A stretch of DNA of 64,000 nt, from the NCBI GenBank assembly GCA_023053575.1, contig JAKZAP010000007.1, positions 15,095,508 to 15,159,507 on the forward strand, given 5' to 3'. Numbering within the stretch: the stretch's first letter is position 1; the number at the start of each line of letters is the position of its first letter. The notes under the pieces were generated by a model that worked only from the letters and a program-made list of their open reading frames with translations, made no database searches and was not told where the DNA came from. The stretch is from Branchinecta lynchi (taxonomy: Eukaryota; Arthropoda; Branchiopoda; Anostraca; Branchinectidae). The position numbers and the translations under genes were made by a program. Shown here piece by piece: positions 1 through 13,300 of the stretch.

Positions 1-123
1 GCAAAATATATATTTTCATGGTCCCCATGAGCGCATTATCATTTTTGTCTCAAGGGTTTTTCTTGCAAATGATGTTCTAGCTCCCTTAAAAATGCGCATG
101 TTAACTGCAAAGTCGATAAGTAC
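1..123 (+). mobile_element. Family B 3' region, cut by element A1
   Basis: This stretch repeats the segment at about 23255-23370 and 36800-36890 of B5 and B8 (atgagc..cattatcattttt, then cttgcaaatgatgttctagc). It is the part of B just before its right hairpin. At 124 the GGGATCCC end of A1 starts, so A1 is inserted in this B copy. Confidence 0.65.
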
Positions 124-2955
124 TTTTTGGGATCCCAAAACGTAAGTGGAGGGATACCTATGACATCGCAAAAGTTGTCCGTCCGTCTGTTAGCACGATA
201 ACTCTCGAAGGATTTAAGATATTTTGGTCAAACTTGGCATGAGGACTCTTTAGGTCAAACTACATTTCAAGTTCGAAGAAGGGCTATGCAGCCCTATATT
301 TAGGGGAAGGGTTTTGGAATTAAGGGAAACAAAAAATATTTTTAAAAGTTAATGAAATAGTCGAATAAGGGTTAAGGAGACATGCTGGATCCGAACATGA
401 AATTTATTTTCTCGCCGGGCAAATAGTTCACCCGGAATCCAGCGAAAACCAGAAAATTTGTGAAAAGTAAAGTTTAAGTTGATTAGAGGTTCAGTTTAGG
501 GGCAAGGAGACGTGCTGAGTCCGAATAGGAAAACTATTTTCTCGCCGGACAATTAGTACGGACGGAATCCGGCCAAAACCGGAGAATTTGTTGAAAGTAA
601 AACTCATATTTAAATTTGATAAGATGTTGGATTTGCGGGTAAGAAGACATGCCGAATCCGTATATGACAATAATTTTCTCACGCGGACGTATAGATCGCT
701 CGGAATCCGGCTGAAACCGGAAAATTTGTTAAAAGTAAAAGTTTCATCTGAAGTTGATTAAAGGTTCGATGTAGGGGCAAGAAGAGCTTTAGCTTTAGTT
801 ATTTTTTTTCCAGAAAAGTAGTTTGTCCGGAATCTGGCCGAAACCAGGATGTTGGGCAGAAGGAAGGAAGGAAGGAGATACGCCATAGGCTATAGGGTAA
901 ACCATACGTTGAATCCATATCTGAATATTTGAAAGCGCAAAATGGATATCTGAATATATCTGAACTTGGTGAAATTCCGCTGGCGTATCCGTTTTGCTCC
1001 CTTCGGCCAAGTGCCATATAGCGATCGCAATTTCCTTCCGCGTCGGTCTGTCAGTCGGTCGGTCGGTCGGTCCGGGTTTTGCTAGTTCGGGCACTTCCAC
1101 ATAAGTTAGGACGATGAAACTTGGCAGGTATATCAGGGACCCGACCAGATTAACTTATAAATATTCACTTCCCCGATCCGACTTTCCCTGGATCCGGGAG
1201 TCCGGAAACTAGGGACAATGGTAGCAAAAAGGGAGCAAAAGGAAAAATGTCCAGATGTGTTATCGAACCAACGTCCTATCTCATGGAAGCCCGAGACGCT
1301 AGCGGACTGCGCTATTCAAGCTTGTCTTTAGAGTCGGAGCAGGAACGAGTACGGCTCAAGGATTTTGGTCAAAACAAACGCTAAACTAAGCTTTTATCCG
1401 ATCGTGTTCTGCTTTTCCCAAGAAAGTAAGCTACTTCTGTCATAATTATATTTCGATACTGTTGATACTGTTCCAGATTGGGAGTCCAAAACCAAATTAA
1501 CGTGGAAATAATCGCTTCCGAGATTCGGCCATAGTGGGGGGGGGGGTGGAGGGATGGGAAATCCGGAAACTACTAACAAGCATAACTTTGGAAAGGGTAA
1601 TCAGACATGCATGAAACTTGACATATGTCAAGAACCGGTGTTTCGGATGTTCAGTTTCAAATCCGGACCAGATTCGATACCTCGGGGGGGGGGGGGGGGG
1701 GCACCGGAAATTTCCTGAAACACTTCCAGACAGTACAACTTGGAAGGCATATGAGGGAACCGACCAGATTAACTTGGAAATAATCACTTTTCCGATCCAG
1801 CCATCGCGGGGGGAATGGAGGGCTGGGGAATCACGAAACTAGAAATATGCATAACTTCGGAACAGGTAATCGGACATGCATGAAACTTGACAAGTGTGAA
1901 GAACAAGTGTCTCAGATTTTTTAACTGGGGGGGGGGGGGGGTAGAGCGGGGAGGGGGGGCCAGAAATCTTGTGAGAGGCTTAATGTCGAGGGATCGAGAT
2001 GGAACTTGAAGGGAAGAACGAGCATTAACCTTAGATACTTTATTGACAAAACAGGACCGGATCGTGTCGCAGTGGAGGGTGTCGGAGGGGGTTTCCTGGA
2101 TTTCCGGTGATCACGAGTTAGGGTACTTCCAGATGTACCAGGACCATCAAACTTGGCAGACATATTAGGTACGCTCCCAGTTCTACCGTACTTGAAAATA
2201 GTTGCTTCCCCGATACTACGATCTTGGGGGAGTGGAGGGATGGGGAATCCAGGGTCTAGTGACATGCGTAACTTTATAACGGGTGATCGGACGTGAACTT
2301 GACAAGTGTCAAGAACAAGTGTCTCAGATGATCAATTTCAAGTCTGGAACGAATCAGATAACTGGGGGGGGGGGGGGGCTGGAGGGGTGTGTCGGAAATC
2401 TCGTGAGACGCTTAGAGTCGAGAGATCGGATGGGATTTGGGAGGAAAGAACAAGCATAAGCCATAGAGAAAATATTGACAAAATAGCACCGGATCATGTC
2501 ACAGTTGGGGGAGTTGGAGAGGGTTTTCCACAATTCCGGTGATCACGAGTTGGGTGTACTTCCGAATGTGCTATGACCATGAATCTTAGCAGGCATGTCA
2601 CGGACTCTTATCAGATTGGCTTAAAAATAGTCCCTCACCCGATCCGATCATCGTTGTGGGAGGAACGGTTGTCAGTGAGTGGAAAAACCATTTCAGATTT
2701 ACTTGATCAAGCCAGGATCAAGCCCAGTTTCTGTTGAAATGAGTATTGGGAAAGAGATTTAGCCTTGACAATTGCAAACCGTATCTGACAAACATGCTAA
2801 CTGTTCTTACAAGTGCCATATGAGCTTTCAGCTCTTGTTGAGTTTTCAAAGTAAAAGTCTGCAAGATGTCTGTTGAAGAACGAATATCTACAAAACCGAA
2901 TTGTCTGGAGCAAATATTAAAATTTTGGGATCCCATGGAAACCTTTGGTCTTGTT
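124..2955 (+). mobile_element. Family A element A1, interrupted by a B copy
   Basis: The left end TTTTTGGGATCCCAAAACG is at 124, then the aagtggagggatacctatga block, a GTCY run and three diverged 137-bp core units (aatccggc..aaaccggaaa). Core A sequence gives way to B at about 1000 and resumes near 2845. The right end gggatcccatggaaaccttt then ggtcttgtt closes at 2955. Both termini are present, so one A element was split by a later B insertion. No coding capacity. Confidence 0.7.
1000..2839 (+). mobile_element. Family B element B1, nested in A1
   Basis: It starts within the left hairpin (ccttcggccaagtgccatat then agcgatcgcaatttc), followed by a (GGTC)n run, and ends with aagtgccatatgagcttt then cagctcttgtt at 2839. 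The core is a diverged array of B monomers with long G runs, one of 18 G at 1684-1701. The first arm of the left hairpin is lost. Short open frames across it are repeat shadows. Confidence 0.65.
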
Positions 2956-3650
2956 ATCAAACGGTTCATCTCAAGTTGTGATACCGGATTCAACAGCTAC
3001 GGAGGAGTTGGAAGGGAGAGACCGTAAATCCCGAGAAACGATTACAATGGAGGGATCGGAGTGAAATTTGCTGGGAAGAACAAGCATCAACTGTAGATAA
3101 ATAGTCTGCACAATTTGACCGGATCCGCACACTTGGGGGGGGGGGGTGGAGGGGGGCTTTACGGAATTCGGGTGATGGCGGTTTTGGGGATTTTCAAGAC
3201 GAAACTTGGCAGGCGTGTCAGGGACCCGATCATCGAATACCACCAATGCGGAACTGGATCGTAATCCACACTCACTCTGTTTGCTGAGTATATTCCGTTA
3301 TTAAAAAATAGTTACAAATAGCATCTGCCCATAACAGCTTATCCACAAATTTAGGTACTTGAAGCCTTCGTCCACGCCCGTTGACTTCTAATAAAACAGG
3401 ACAAAATTCGGATAACCGGTTATGATATCCATAGAAAGCAGTTTTTGGTGAGACCATGGTATCTGATACCACAATCTAAAGCCGTTTTCCCAGTTACTGG
3501 GTACCTGATACCACGATCAAAAGTCGTTTTTCCAGACACCGTGGTATCTGATAGAGTATCTTAAAAGGTAAGTGGAGGGATACCTATAACTTCGTAACCT
3601 CAAAACACAGCCCGATAGAAAGTGCCATATGAGCCCACAGCTCTTATTTT
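2956..3650 (+). repeat. Family B fragment, taccacg minisatellite and A-end fragment
   Basis: 2956-3240 is B core (G run at 3136-3145, gatggcggttttggggattt). 3400-3560 holds taccac/gtggta units like those at 45870-46230. 3563-3600 is a short copy of the A left block (gtaagtggagggatacctat). 3624-3650 is a B right end (agtgccatatgagcccacag). A mosaic of truncated pieces with no coding content. Confidence 0.5.
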
Positions 3651-3837
3651 TTTTAACTTGCCAACTGCCATGCTCCCGGAAATGCCTTGGTGGGCATTTG
3701 GTTTGTCCATACCTTAGAAAATTCTCTATGACCCGCTTGACTTAATTGTGGGACTGAGATGCACTTTATGTTTGGCTAGTTTAGTTACTCCTTGTGTTAA
3801 ACTCTTTCCTCTGTTTCGACCTGGATATACTAGCCTA

Positions 3838-3980
3838 CACGGTAAACAAAAATCTTGCAGTATTTACTACTGGGATTAATCTCGTCTTTATTGAGATAAG
3901 ATTAACCCTAATTCGGATTACATAAGATTAATCCCAGAAGCAAGTACTGCATCTTTATTCAGAGAAACTTTTTAATATGT
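3838..3980. mobile_element. Foldback MITE, family F, copy 1
   Basis: The palindrome has arms gcagtatttactactgggat and ggattaatcccagaagcaag around a GATAAGATTA-rich centre. It shares its arms with 10236-10388 and 53789-53958 and has a left end like acggtaaacaaaaatcttgc. Non-coding; TSD not clear. Confidence 0.55.
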
Positions 3981-4192
3981 ATATCTCCCAGACAAAGTGT
4001 TTCTTTTCTTTCATAAACACCTTTTTAAAAGGAGCTCTCTTTCCTTTTTGAAAGAATAGCTGAAAGAAGGATCTTGTAATGTTGCTCATTTAAGAAGGAG
4101 TGTGCGGTTGTGAAGTGTTGCATCTCTCCTTGGATCTTATCTAGAAGAGAGTTCACTCTAAAGATCAACTAAACTAACGCTTTTGTTTTCAG
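3981..4192. other. Intron end before Nup160 exon 1
   Basis: Unique-looking AT-rich sequence with a polypyrimidine tract ending ttttgttttcag. Nothing else seen. Confidence 0.4.
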
Positions 4193-4394
4193 GCGATTCC
4201 AAGGATCAGACCTTCATCTTATTGAAGATTCTCTTCAGGGGATACTTTCTGAAAACTCAGTGAAGATAAACTTTTCCAACAATCTTCTTCCTGGTGGAGT
4301 TACTTTCCATGAGACAGCACACGGTGTCACTATTTTGGTGGCTACAACTGCGGCTGTGCATCGACTGGTTCTCCAGAAATCTACAAATGAAGAG
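4193..4394 (+). CDS. Nup160: Nup160 exon 1 of those found (propeller)
   Basis: The acceptor ttttgttttcag precedes 4193. The first base completes a codon, then the frame reads RFQGSDLHLIEDSLQ, then NNLLPGGVTFHET and TILVATTAAVHRLVL. This matches the Nup160 block in which an acidic helix is followed by LPGGV and a hydrophobic strand ending in VHRL. The donor chosen is gag|gtagcc at 4394/4395. It is a weak donor, but its phase 0 fits the next exon. The open frame runs on to 4499 without family resemblance, so the exon end is the least certain border in the gene. The preceding exon must end with two codon bases and is not seen in 1-4192. Confidence 0.8.
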
Positions 4395-7300
4395 GTAGCC
4401 ATTGATTCGCGGAATGACAAAATTGCACAATTACGCAAAACTGTATTTAGGACATTCCCTTGCTCAATTGGGTTAAGGAGATCACTGGATGTACCTTAAT
4501 TGTCGTTGTATGTGGTAGGCAGGATGTATGGAAAAGATCCGGATCCTTTGTAATCTTGATTCTGTCAGTGTATCAAATTGCGAGAGTCTCAATGGTCTTA
4601 AGCCCAGAACATACGGGCGCTATGGAATTTGAGTTTCTGACCTATCAGTAGCACTTTTCAGGGGTTTTTTTTTCTCTGTCGACCGCTGTTGTCAAGCTGT
4701 TCCGAGTCTAGAAGCAATTCCTGTTTCTTAGCTTTGTTTGTTCTTGACCTTACACTGTGGAAGAACACAACCTATTGCACTCAATCTATACTAGACATCA
4801 CTAAAACATTAATTTTGCCTCAGATTAGTTTGTACTCCGACTGAATCAACCACAAACGACGCGAGAGGTGGAACTTCATGTGAAAAATACCCTCCATGGG
4901 AAGATTACCCGATGAAAAATTTGTAGCCTGCGTAGTAGTATGGTAGTAGTACGAAAACGTTGCATGTAATACTGTGTAATAGCAAATAATACTATCATTT
5001 AATGTGCCTCAGACTGGTCCAATCTTATGTAGTAGTATCCAGTAGCATCCTGTCTTGCCATAGTAGCATCCAGTCTTGCTAATAGTAGCATAGAGTAGTA
5101 TGCAGTAACACGGTAGCCTTGAAGTACAAGCATGTAGTAGCATCGTTAGTACTGCATGCAACTTTTTCGTACTACTTCATAGTGCTATTTGAGATAAATT
5201 TGTCATCGGGTAGATTCGTCTAGAGAGCGAAAACCTCTAAACAACTGTGAAAGGAAAATCGGAAATAGGTGGGTTGGTGATGGCGCTTGTTGTTGAGAAA
5301 GAAAATAATGAAATAGGACCAGAATTCAGTTTGTCTTTAAAAATAAAAGAAACCTTTACTGTACTTCTTTAGGAAAGCACACTGCGCTCTTTGTCGCCGT
5401 CTCAGCTGAACAACTCATCAAATGTCCATGTCTACCGCACTCAGACGAATGGTAATTTTTTGTCTTGTTTTAGTTGGATTTGTTATTGTTACTACGAAGA
5501 TAGGCTAGTTTATTTATTTCCCTCAGAACTGAGGAGTACAAAATATAATTTATTTATTTTATTTATTTATTTATGACCCGCTTTTTGCGTAACAGCGGAG
5601 TATGAATAAAATACAAAAGTAAAATGTATAAAACAGAACTATGCCTAAACCATTTGGTCCATTCAGTGACATATAAATAATATAAAATATACACACGATT
5701 TTGACAACCAAATTACAATTGTTTACTTACTATATTATTCACTTGTTAAACAAGACCAAAGGTTTCGATGGGATCCCAAAACTTTTAATATTTGCTCCCG
5801 ATAATTCGCTCTTGTAGATATTCGGTCTTCAGCAGACTGCTTAAACATTTTTACTATTAAAATTTACAAACAGGTTAAGGCCAATGGTAATATTCGGAGA
5901 AGACCAAGTTCGTATTTGACAGTGCAAAACGGATACGCCAGCTGAATCTCACCAAGTTCAGATAGATCCGTTTTGCGCTGTCAGATATTAAGATATTGAT
6001 TCAGCATGTGGTTTACCCTATAGCCTACGTCGTATCTCCTTCCTTCCTTACGTCTGCCCAACTTCCGGTTTTGGCCGGATTCCGGACAACCTACTTGTCT
6101 GGCAAAGTACTAAAGCTCAAAAACGAATTCAGCATGTCCCCCTACCTTATATCCAACATCTAATCAACTTCAGATTGAACTTTTACTTTTAACAAATTTT
6201 CCGGTTTCAGCCAGATTTTGAGCGATCTATACGTCCGGTGAGAAAATGATTGTCATATTCGGATTCAGCATGTACTTTTAACAAATTCTCCGGTTTTGGC
6301 CGGATTCTGGCCGAACTAATTGTCCGGCGCGAAAACAAATTTCATATTCGAACTCCGCCCGTCTCCTTGGCCCTGTATCGAACCTCTAATCAACTTCATA
6401 TTAAACTTTTACTTTTCACAAATTTTCCGGTTTTCGCCGGATTCCGGGTGAAGTATTTGTTCAGCGAGTAAATATGTTCCATATTCCACTTCAGCACGTC
6501 TCCTTATCCCTACATCGACTATCTCAATAGCTTTAAAAACATATTTTGTTTGTCCCTTAATTTGAAGCCCCTCCCCCACCCTCAAATGTAGGGGTTCAGA
6601 GCCCACCTTCGAACTTGACCTGTATTTTGACCCAAAGGATCCTCCCCACCAAGTTTCATCAAAATATCTCAATCCCGTCGGGAGTTATCGTGGGGACAGA
6701 CGGACAACTTTTGCGATGTCATAGGTACCCCTCCACTTACGTTTTGGGATCCAAAAAATGGGCACAGGCTGTGTCATCATTTTAATTTGTTAACCACTTT
6801 CATTCCAATCGAGCATATGTACCTTTTCTTCTTGAAAATATTACGGATTTGTTAGGCTTACGTCCCTGCCTTTACGAAAGCGGCTATAAAAACATTCCAT
6901 TTTATTGGCAGTAGTACAAAATTAAATTAAATTGTAAACATATATATTAGCCTACTGGTTACAACATATTTGTTTTGACGAACAAAGGATACCGCTAGTC
7001 CTCTTCCCTTTTTATGGCACTTGCCCTTAGGCCAAGTGCCATATAGCGATCGCAATTTCTGTCCGTCCGTCGGTCTGTCCAGGTTTTGCTAATTCGGGCA
7101 CTTCCACATAAGCTAGGACGATAAAACTTGGCAGGCGTATCAGGGACCCCAAATGATTAAGTTGGAAATAGTCACTTCCCCGATCCGAGCACCGTGGGGG
7201 GAGTGGAGGGAGGGGGAATCCGGAATCTTGAGGTATTTTTAACTTTTGAACGGGTGATCGGATCTCGATGAAACTTGATATTTGGGACGATCTCATGCCT

Positions 7301-10300
7301 CAGACGACCCACTTATAATCCGGACCGGATCCGGTGACTTTTGGGGGGAGCTGGAGGGGGCAACCGGAAATCTTGGGAAACGCTATGAGTGGAGGGATCG
7401 AGATGAAACTTGGTGGGAAGACACCTAGCAAACACTAGATACATCATTGACATAACCGAGCTGATTCGGGCACTGTCGGGGGAGTGGAGGGAGGGGGAAT
7501 CCGGAATCTTGAGGTATTTATAACTTTTGAACGGGTGATTGGATCTCGATGGAACTTGATATTTGGAAAGACCTCATGCCTCAGACGACCCACTTAAAAT
7601 CCGGACCGGATCCGGTGACTTTTGGGGGGAGCTGGAGGAGGCAACCGGAAATCTTGGGAAACGCTATGAGTGGAGGGGTCGAGATGAAACTTGGTGGGAA
7701 GACACCTAGCAAACACTACATACATAATTGACATGACCGAGCCGATTCGGGCACTGTCGGGGGAGTGGAGGGAGGGGGAATCCGGAATCTTGAGGTATTT
7801 ATAACTTTTGAACGGGTGACCGGATCTCGATGAAACTTGATATTTGGAACGACCTCATGCCTCAGACGACCCACTTAAAATCCGGACCGGATCCGGTGAC
7901 TTTTGGGGGGAGCTGGAGGGGGCAACCGGAAATCTTGGGAAACGCTGTGAGTGGAGGGATCAAGATGAAACTTGGTGGGAAGACACCTAGCAAACACTAG
8001 ATACATCATTGACATACCGAGCGAATTCGGGCACTGTGGGGGGAGTGGAGGGAGGGGGAATCCGGAACCTTGAGGTATTTATAACTTTTGAACGGGTGAT
8101 CGGATCTCGATGGAACTTGATATTTGGAAAGGCCTCATGCCTCAGATGACCCACTTAAAATCCAGACCGGATCCGGTGACTTTTGGGGGGGAGCTGGAGG
8201 GGGCAACCAGTAATCTTGGGAAACGCTATGAGTGGAGGGACCGAGATGAAACTTGGTGGGAAGACACCTAGCAAACACTAGATACTTCATTGACATGACC
8301 GAGCCGATTCGGGCACTGTCGGGGGAGTGGCGGGAGGGGGAATCCGGAATCTTGAGGTATTTATAACTTTTGAACCGGTGACCGGATCTCGATGGAACTT
8401 GATATTTGGAAAGACCCCATGCCTCAGACGACCCACTTAAAATCCGGACCGGATCCGGTGACTTTTGGGGGGAGCTGGATGGGAGAACCGGAAATATTGG
8501 AAAACGCTATGAGTGGAGGGATCGAGATGAAACTTGGTGGGAAGACACCTAGCAAACACTAGATATATCATTGACATAACCGAGCCGTCCTACTCGTAAC
8601 AAGTGCCATATGAGCTCGTAGCTCTTGTTGAAAATAAAATTGGATTGAATTGAAAACGCATGAAAAACAAAGGTTCTGCTGGGTGCAATAAGATTCTCAA
8701 GCAGCATGGATGTAAAATCCTCAGATTGTCAAAGAAATAGACATCGCCAAATATTATCTTTTTGCTTTTTACCTTTTATTCAGCAAGATATTTTTCTTTC
8801 TCTTTGAATTTCTCCCTGGTACTATATTGACAGCTTTCCCGTACGTCCCAATCGTAACACTAGATCACCCCAAAGTTCTAATGAATCTTGGTTTGTACTA
8901 GTGACTTCAGCATGGATGACCTGTTTGTGAACATGCTTTTGAATTAACTCTGTTGATGGATTTTGATGGATGGAAATACCAAAACCTTCTCTCAGAGTTA
9001 AGCAAGAGAGCTACTCCTTCATCATTCTGGTTTCTAAGATCCAAGATGCCTTCGCAAGCTGTAGCCTACTACCCTGAACGGTTTTCCAAACAAAAGCGGA
9101 TTCGTTCCGAAAAGAAAGTATTTAGCGACTTTACGCTCGTTGTCGAAAGTGTTCATTAACCTACACCATTTCCAGAGGGACGAAAGCCAAGATGTTACCA
9201 AAACAAAATTCACGGTACTCGGAACTCGCTTTCTTTCAAAACCTTTAGGCTTACAGGACTTATTTCGTTTTCTGGTTACGGTAACGGCCATTCATCTGAT
9301 CAACTTAACATTTCAGCTGAACTTCCACTTCCTCCTCATTACGTTTGAAGGTGTTAGAATTATTATCAGAAAGAGCCGTATCCTGAATATACTTTGTTCT
9401 CCAGCGGTAGAAATGTTTGGGAAATGTTTCAGCTGCTGTCACAGTCAGCTGAATTCTGCATAGAAACGTCCGAGTTACTGGTGTCAGGAGCTGAAATCAT
9501 TTTATTGGAACTCTGTGCTTTCAAAACTTTTGGAGAGTGTTTGTTTAGTTCTCGTCTTATCCTTTCAGTTCAACCTCCGAAGCAAGCCAGCTCGTACTTG
9601 ACTTCCAATGACGATGCTTATTTTGCTGTTGCCCTTGAGACGAGCGTCCTTCTGATAAAGCTTGGTAAAAACGGACAAGTCCATGTCGCCAACGAGCTTA
9701 AGCATGCCTCATTTATGGGAAGGATACTGGGGGGTTTCGTCCCTGGAGTACTGAGGTAAGTAACCCTGATTACGTAAGTAGATGAGGCATCCTTTGTGAA
9801 TGATCCGCGGTTTCGAAAATATGTTTATTAACTTCTGGATTCAGTGGATTAAACATGCAACCTGTCAGGAGCCAATACTTACTTTAAGGATGACTTCATT
9901 GCAACGTATGAGAACTGTAGGAATGTCGAGTGAACCATGTCTCGATGGTCTCGGCGGTTTCAGCTTTCCTTGTGTTTTAAACTGGCGATAAGCCCACAGG
10001 GAAAGTGCGAAATGATTCCAAGAACCGTTCTGTCTGGATTTTCGCTATGTGTCTCTCGCTGGAAAATGGATTCCGGGATCTCGCAAGAACCGTCTTTGTC
10101 TCATCAACGACACACGATGTGTTGTTGGCCACGAGGGCTATCCACTATCATGATATTTACCCTTTTAGTTTTCGCTTTGACGCTTGGTGATCCTGGCCCT
10201 CTACTTCGGACCGATAGAAAGTTATTTAAAAATACACGGTAACAAATTTCTCCGAGTAAGGATTAAAGTTAACTGCGGTTTTTGTACTGGGATTGAGATA

Positions 10301-13300
10301 AGATTAATCCGAATTAGAGATAGGATTATCTTTTTAGAGACAAGATTAATTCCATGAGTAGCAAATACTACAATTTTTTTGTACAGTGTAGTAATATAAT
10401 AATAATATAATGTAACAGAAAAGGCTTTCGCCTCTAAACAACTCTGAGATATTTTAAGTAATCGAACTGATCAGAGTTAAAAATCCCACCAATAATGCAC
10501 TTGAACTTATTGACCAATTCATTTAGTCCTGTCGAAGACACAAACAACTTATTATGCGCCCTTGGTCTAACTGTCATCGTGTATAGGAGAAAAGAGACTT
10601 CCCGTCACTGGTCAATGTATAACAAGACCAAAGGTGTCGATGGGATCCCAAAAATCTAATATTTGATTCAGACAATCGGGTCTTGTCTTCGCCAGATCCA
10701 GTCTTCGCCAGGCTAATCATCAGAGAAAACCGAGTTCAGATACACCTCTATAAGCCATATCTATTTTGACGATACTGACCGAGACTTCCTGCTTTACTTC
10801 TAGTTTCTGGTTTTGCCCGAATTCTGAGCGAACTGTCCAGCAACAAAAAAAAATTCAGAATCAAATCCAGCGTATCTTCTTACCCCGTATCTCCTTATAA
10901 GGAACATCTAATCAACTTTGAACAAAAGTTTGACTTTAAAAAAATTCCGTTTACAGCCGGATCCGGACTAATTATATGTCCGAGTAAAAAATGATTGTCA
11001 TATACAGACTCGCCTCTCTTCTTACCCCTTAATCTGTCATCTAATAGAATGTTACGAACTAGTTGTCCGGCGAGAAAATGGTTTTCACCATCGTGTTCAG
11101 CATGTCTTTTTACCCCTAAATCGAACATTTAATCAACTTCAAATGAAACTTTTACTTTTAACCAGCTTTCCTGGTTTCGCCGGATTTCGGACGAACTACT
11201 TCTTCGGCGAGAAAATGAATTTCACCATCGTGTTAGCATGTCTTTTTACCTCGAAATCGACCATGTAATCAACTCCAAATAAAACTTTTACTTTTAACAA
11301 CTTTCCGGATTTTGCCGGATTCCGGACGAATCACTTGTCCGGCGAGAAAATGGTTTTCACTGTCGTGCTCAGCATGCCTTCTTACCCCATACACGACTAT
11401 CACATTAGTTGTTTGAAATTATTTGTTTGTCCCTTAATTTGAACCCCCACCCCTAAATGTAGAGCTACATAGCCCATCTACGAACTTGACCTTACCCTTG
11501 ACCCAATGAACCCTCACACCAAGTTTCATCAAAATATCTCATTCCCGTCGTGAGTTATCTTGCTCACAGACAGACGGACAGACGGACATTTTTGCGATGT
11601 CATAGGTATCCCTCGACTTACGTTTTGGGATCCCAATAATAACAATACAAAAGCACCAGAAAAAGCTTTCGCCTCCAAATAACTCTGAAAGCTTTTGAGT
11701 AATCGAATTGATCATAGTAAATAATCCCATCAGTAATGCTCTTGAAACTATTAACCGATTCATTTAGTCCCATCGAAGGCATAAACAACTGCTTATGCGC
11801 CCATGGTCCCACTGTCATCGTAAGGAGAAAAGAGACTTTCCGTCACCTGTCAATCTCTATGAATGAAAGAATACTTTTATTTTCCATCTTTACAGAAAAC
11901 GTCAAAGATGGAGTATAAGAAAGGAAAAATAAAGAAATTGGAAAATGAACAACACACAAGATGCAGTTTTAACTTGGCAATACGCAATTCAAACAAGAGC
12001 TGGAAGCTCATATGGCACTTGCAAGGCTGGGTCAAATGGAAGTGATGGTCAAAAGTATTTTTGGGATCCCAAAACGTAAGTGGAGGGATACCTATGACAT
12101 CGCAAAAGTTGTCCGTCTGTCCGTCCGTCTGTCCGTCCGTCTGTAAGCACGATAACTCTCGAAGCGAATGAGATATTTTGATGAAACTTGGTGTGAGGAT
12201 TCGTTGGGTCGTCGGACCAGTCAGGTTCGTAGATGGGCTTTGTAGCTCTACATTTACGGGTGGGGGAGGGGATTCAAATTAAGGGACAAACAAAATATTT
12301 TGAAACAGCTAATGTGATAGTCGATTATGGGGTAAGAAGACATGCTGAGCACGATGGTGAAAATCATTTTGTCATCGGACAAGTAGTTCGCCTGGAATCC
12401 GGCCAAAACCGGAAAGTTTGTTGCAAGTAAAAGTTTTATTTGAAATTGATTAGATGTTAGATTTAGGGGTAGGAAGACATGCTGAAGATTATGGTGAAAA
12501 CTATTTTCTCGACGGACAAGTATTTCGCCCGGAATCCGGCCCAAACCAGAAAGTTTGTTGAAAGTAAAAGTTTTATTTGAAGTTGATTAGATGTTCGATT
12601 TAGAGGTAGGAAGACATGCTGAAGACGATGGTGAAAACTATTTTCTCGACGGACAAGTATTTCGACCGGAATCCGGCCCAAACCGGAAAGTTTGTCAAAA
12701 TTAAAAGTTTTATTTGGAGTTGATTAGATGTTCGACTTAGCTGGCAAGAAAACATGCTGAACATTTATGTGAAAACAATTTTCTACCCGGACATGTAGTT
12801 CGCCCGGAATCCGGCCAAAACCGGAAAACTGTTGGAAGTCAAAGTTTTATTTTTAGTTGATTAGATAAGCGGTTTAGGGGTAAGAAGTGATGCTGAGTCC
12901 CTGTAGGACATATAGTTCGACCGGAATCCGGCTGGAATCGGAAAATTTGTTATAAGCTAAATTTCTATTTGAAGTTGATTAGATGTTCATTACTGGGGAA
13001 AGAAGAAACCCTGATTTCGTCTTTGAGCTTTCTTTTTTCGCCGGACAAATAGTTCTGGAGTTCGGCTGGAACCGAGAAATTGGCAGAAGCGGCAGGAAGT
13101 TTTCGTCAAAACACATATAACTTATAGGGGTAAACACACTTGCTGAATCCATATCTGAACTTGGTTTTCTCAGGTGATTAGCTATTTGGCCTTAATCTGT
13201 TTCTGAATTTTAACTGTAAAAATGTTCAAGGAGTCTGGCGATGACTCGATCTGGCTAAGACAAGACCCAGTTGTCTGGATCAGATATTGAATTTTTGGGA

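Noticed and set aside
9394..10242. Overlapping open frames around Nup160 exon 3
   Set aside because: Only 9569-9755 is coding-like; the rest is intron read-through without motifs.
12339..12900. Regular repeat spacing suggesting a CRISPR array
   Set aside because: Repeat units are 137 bp with no short unique spacers, lie in a transposon core and recur across the window; the genome is eukaryotic.
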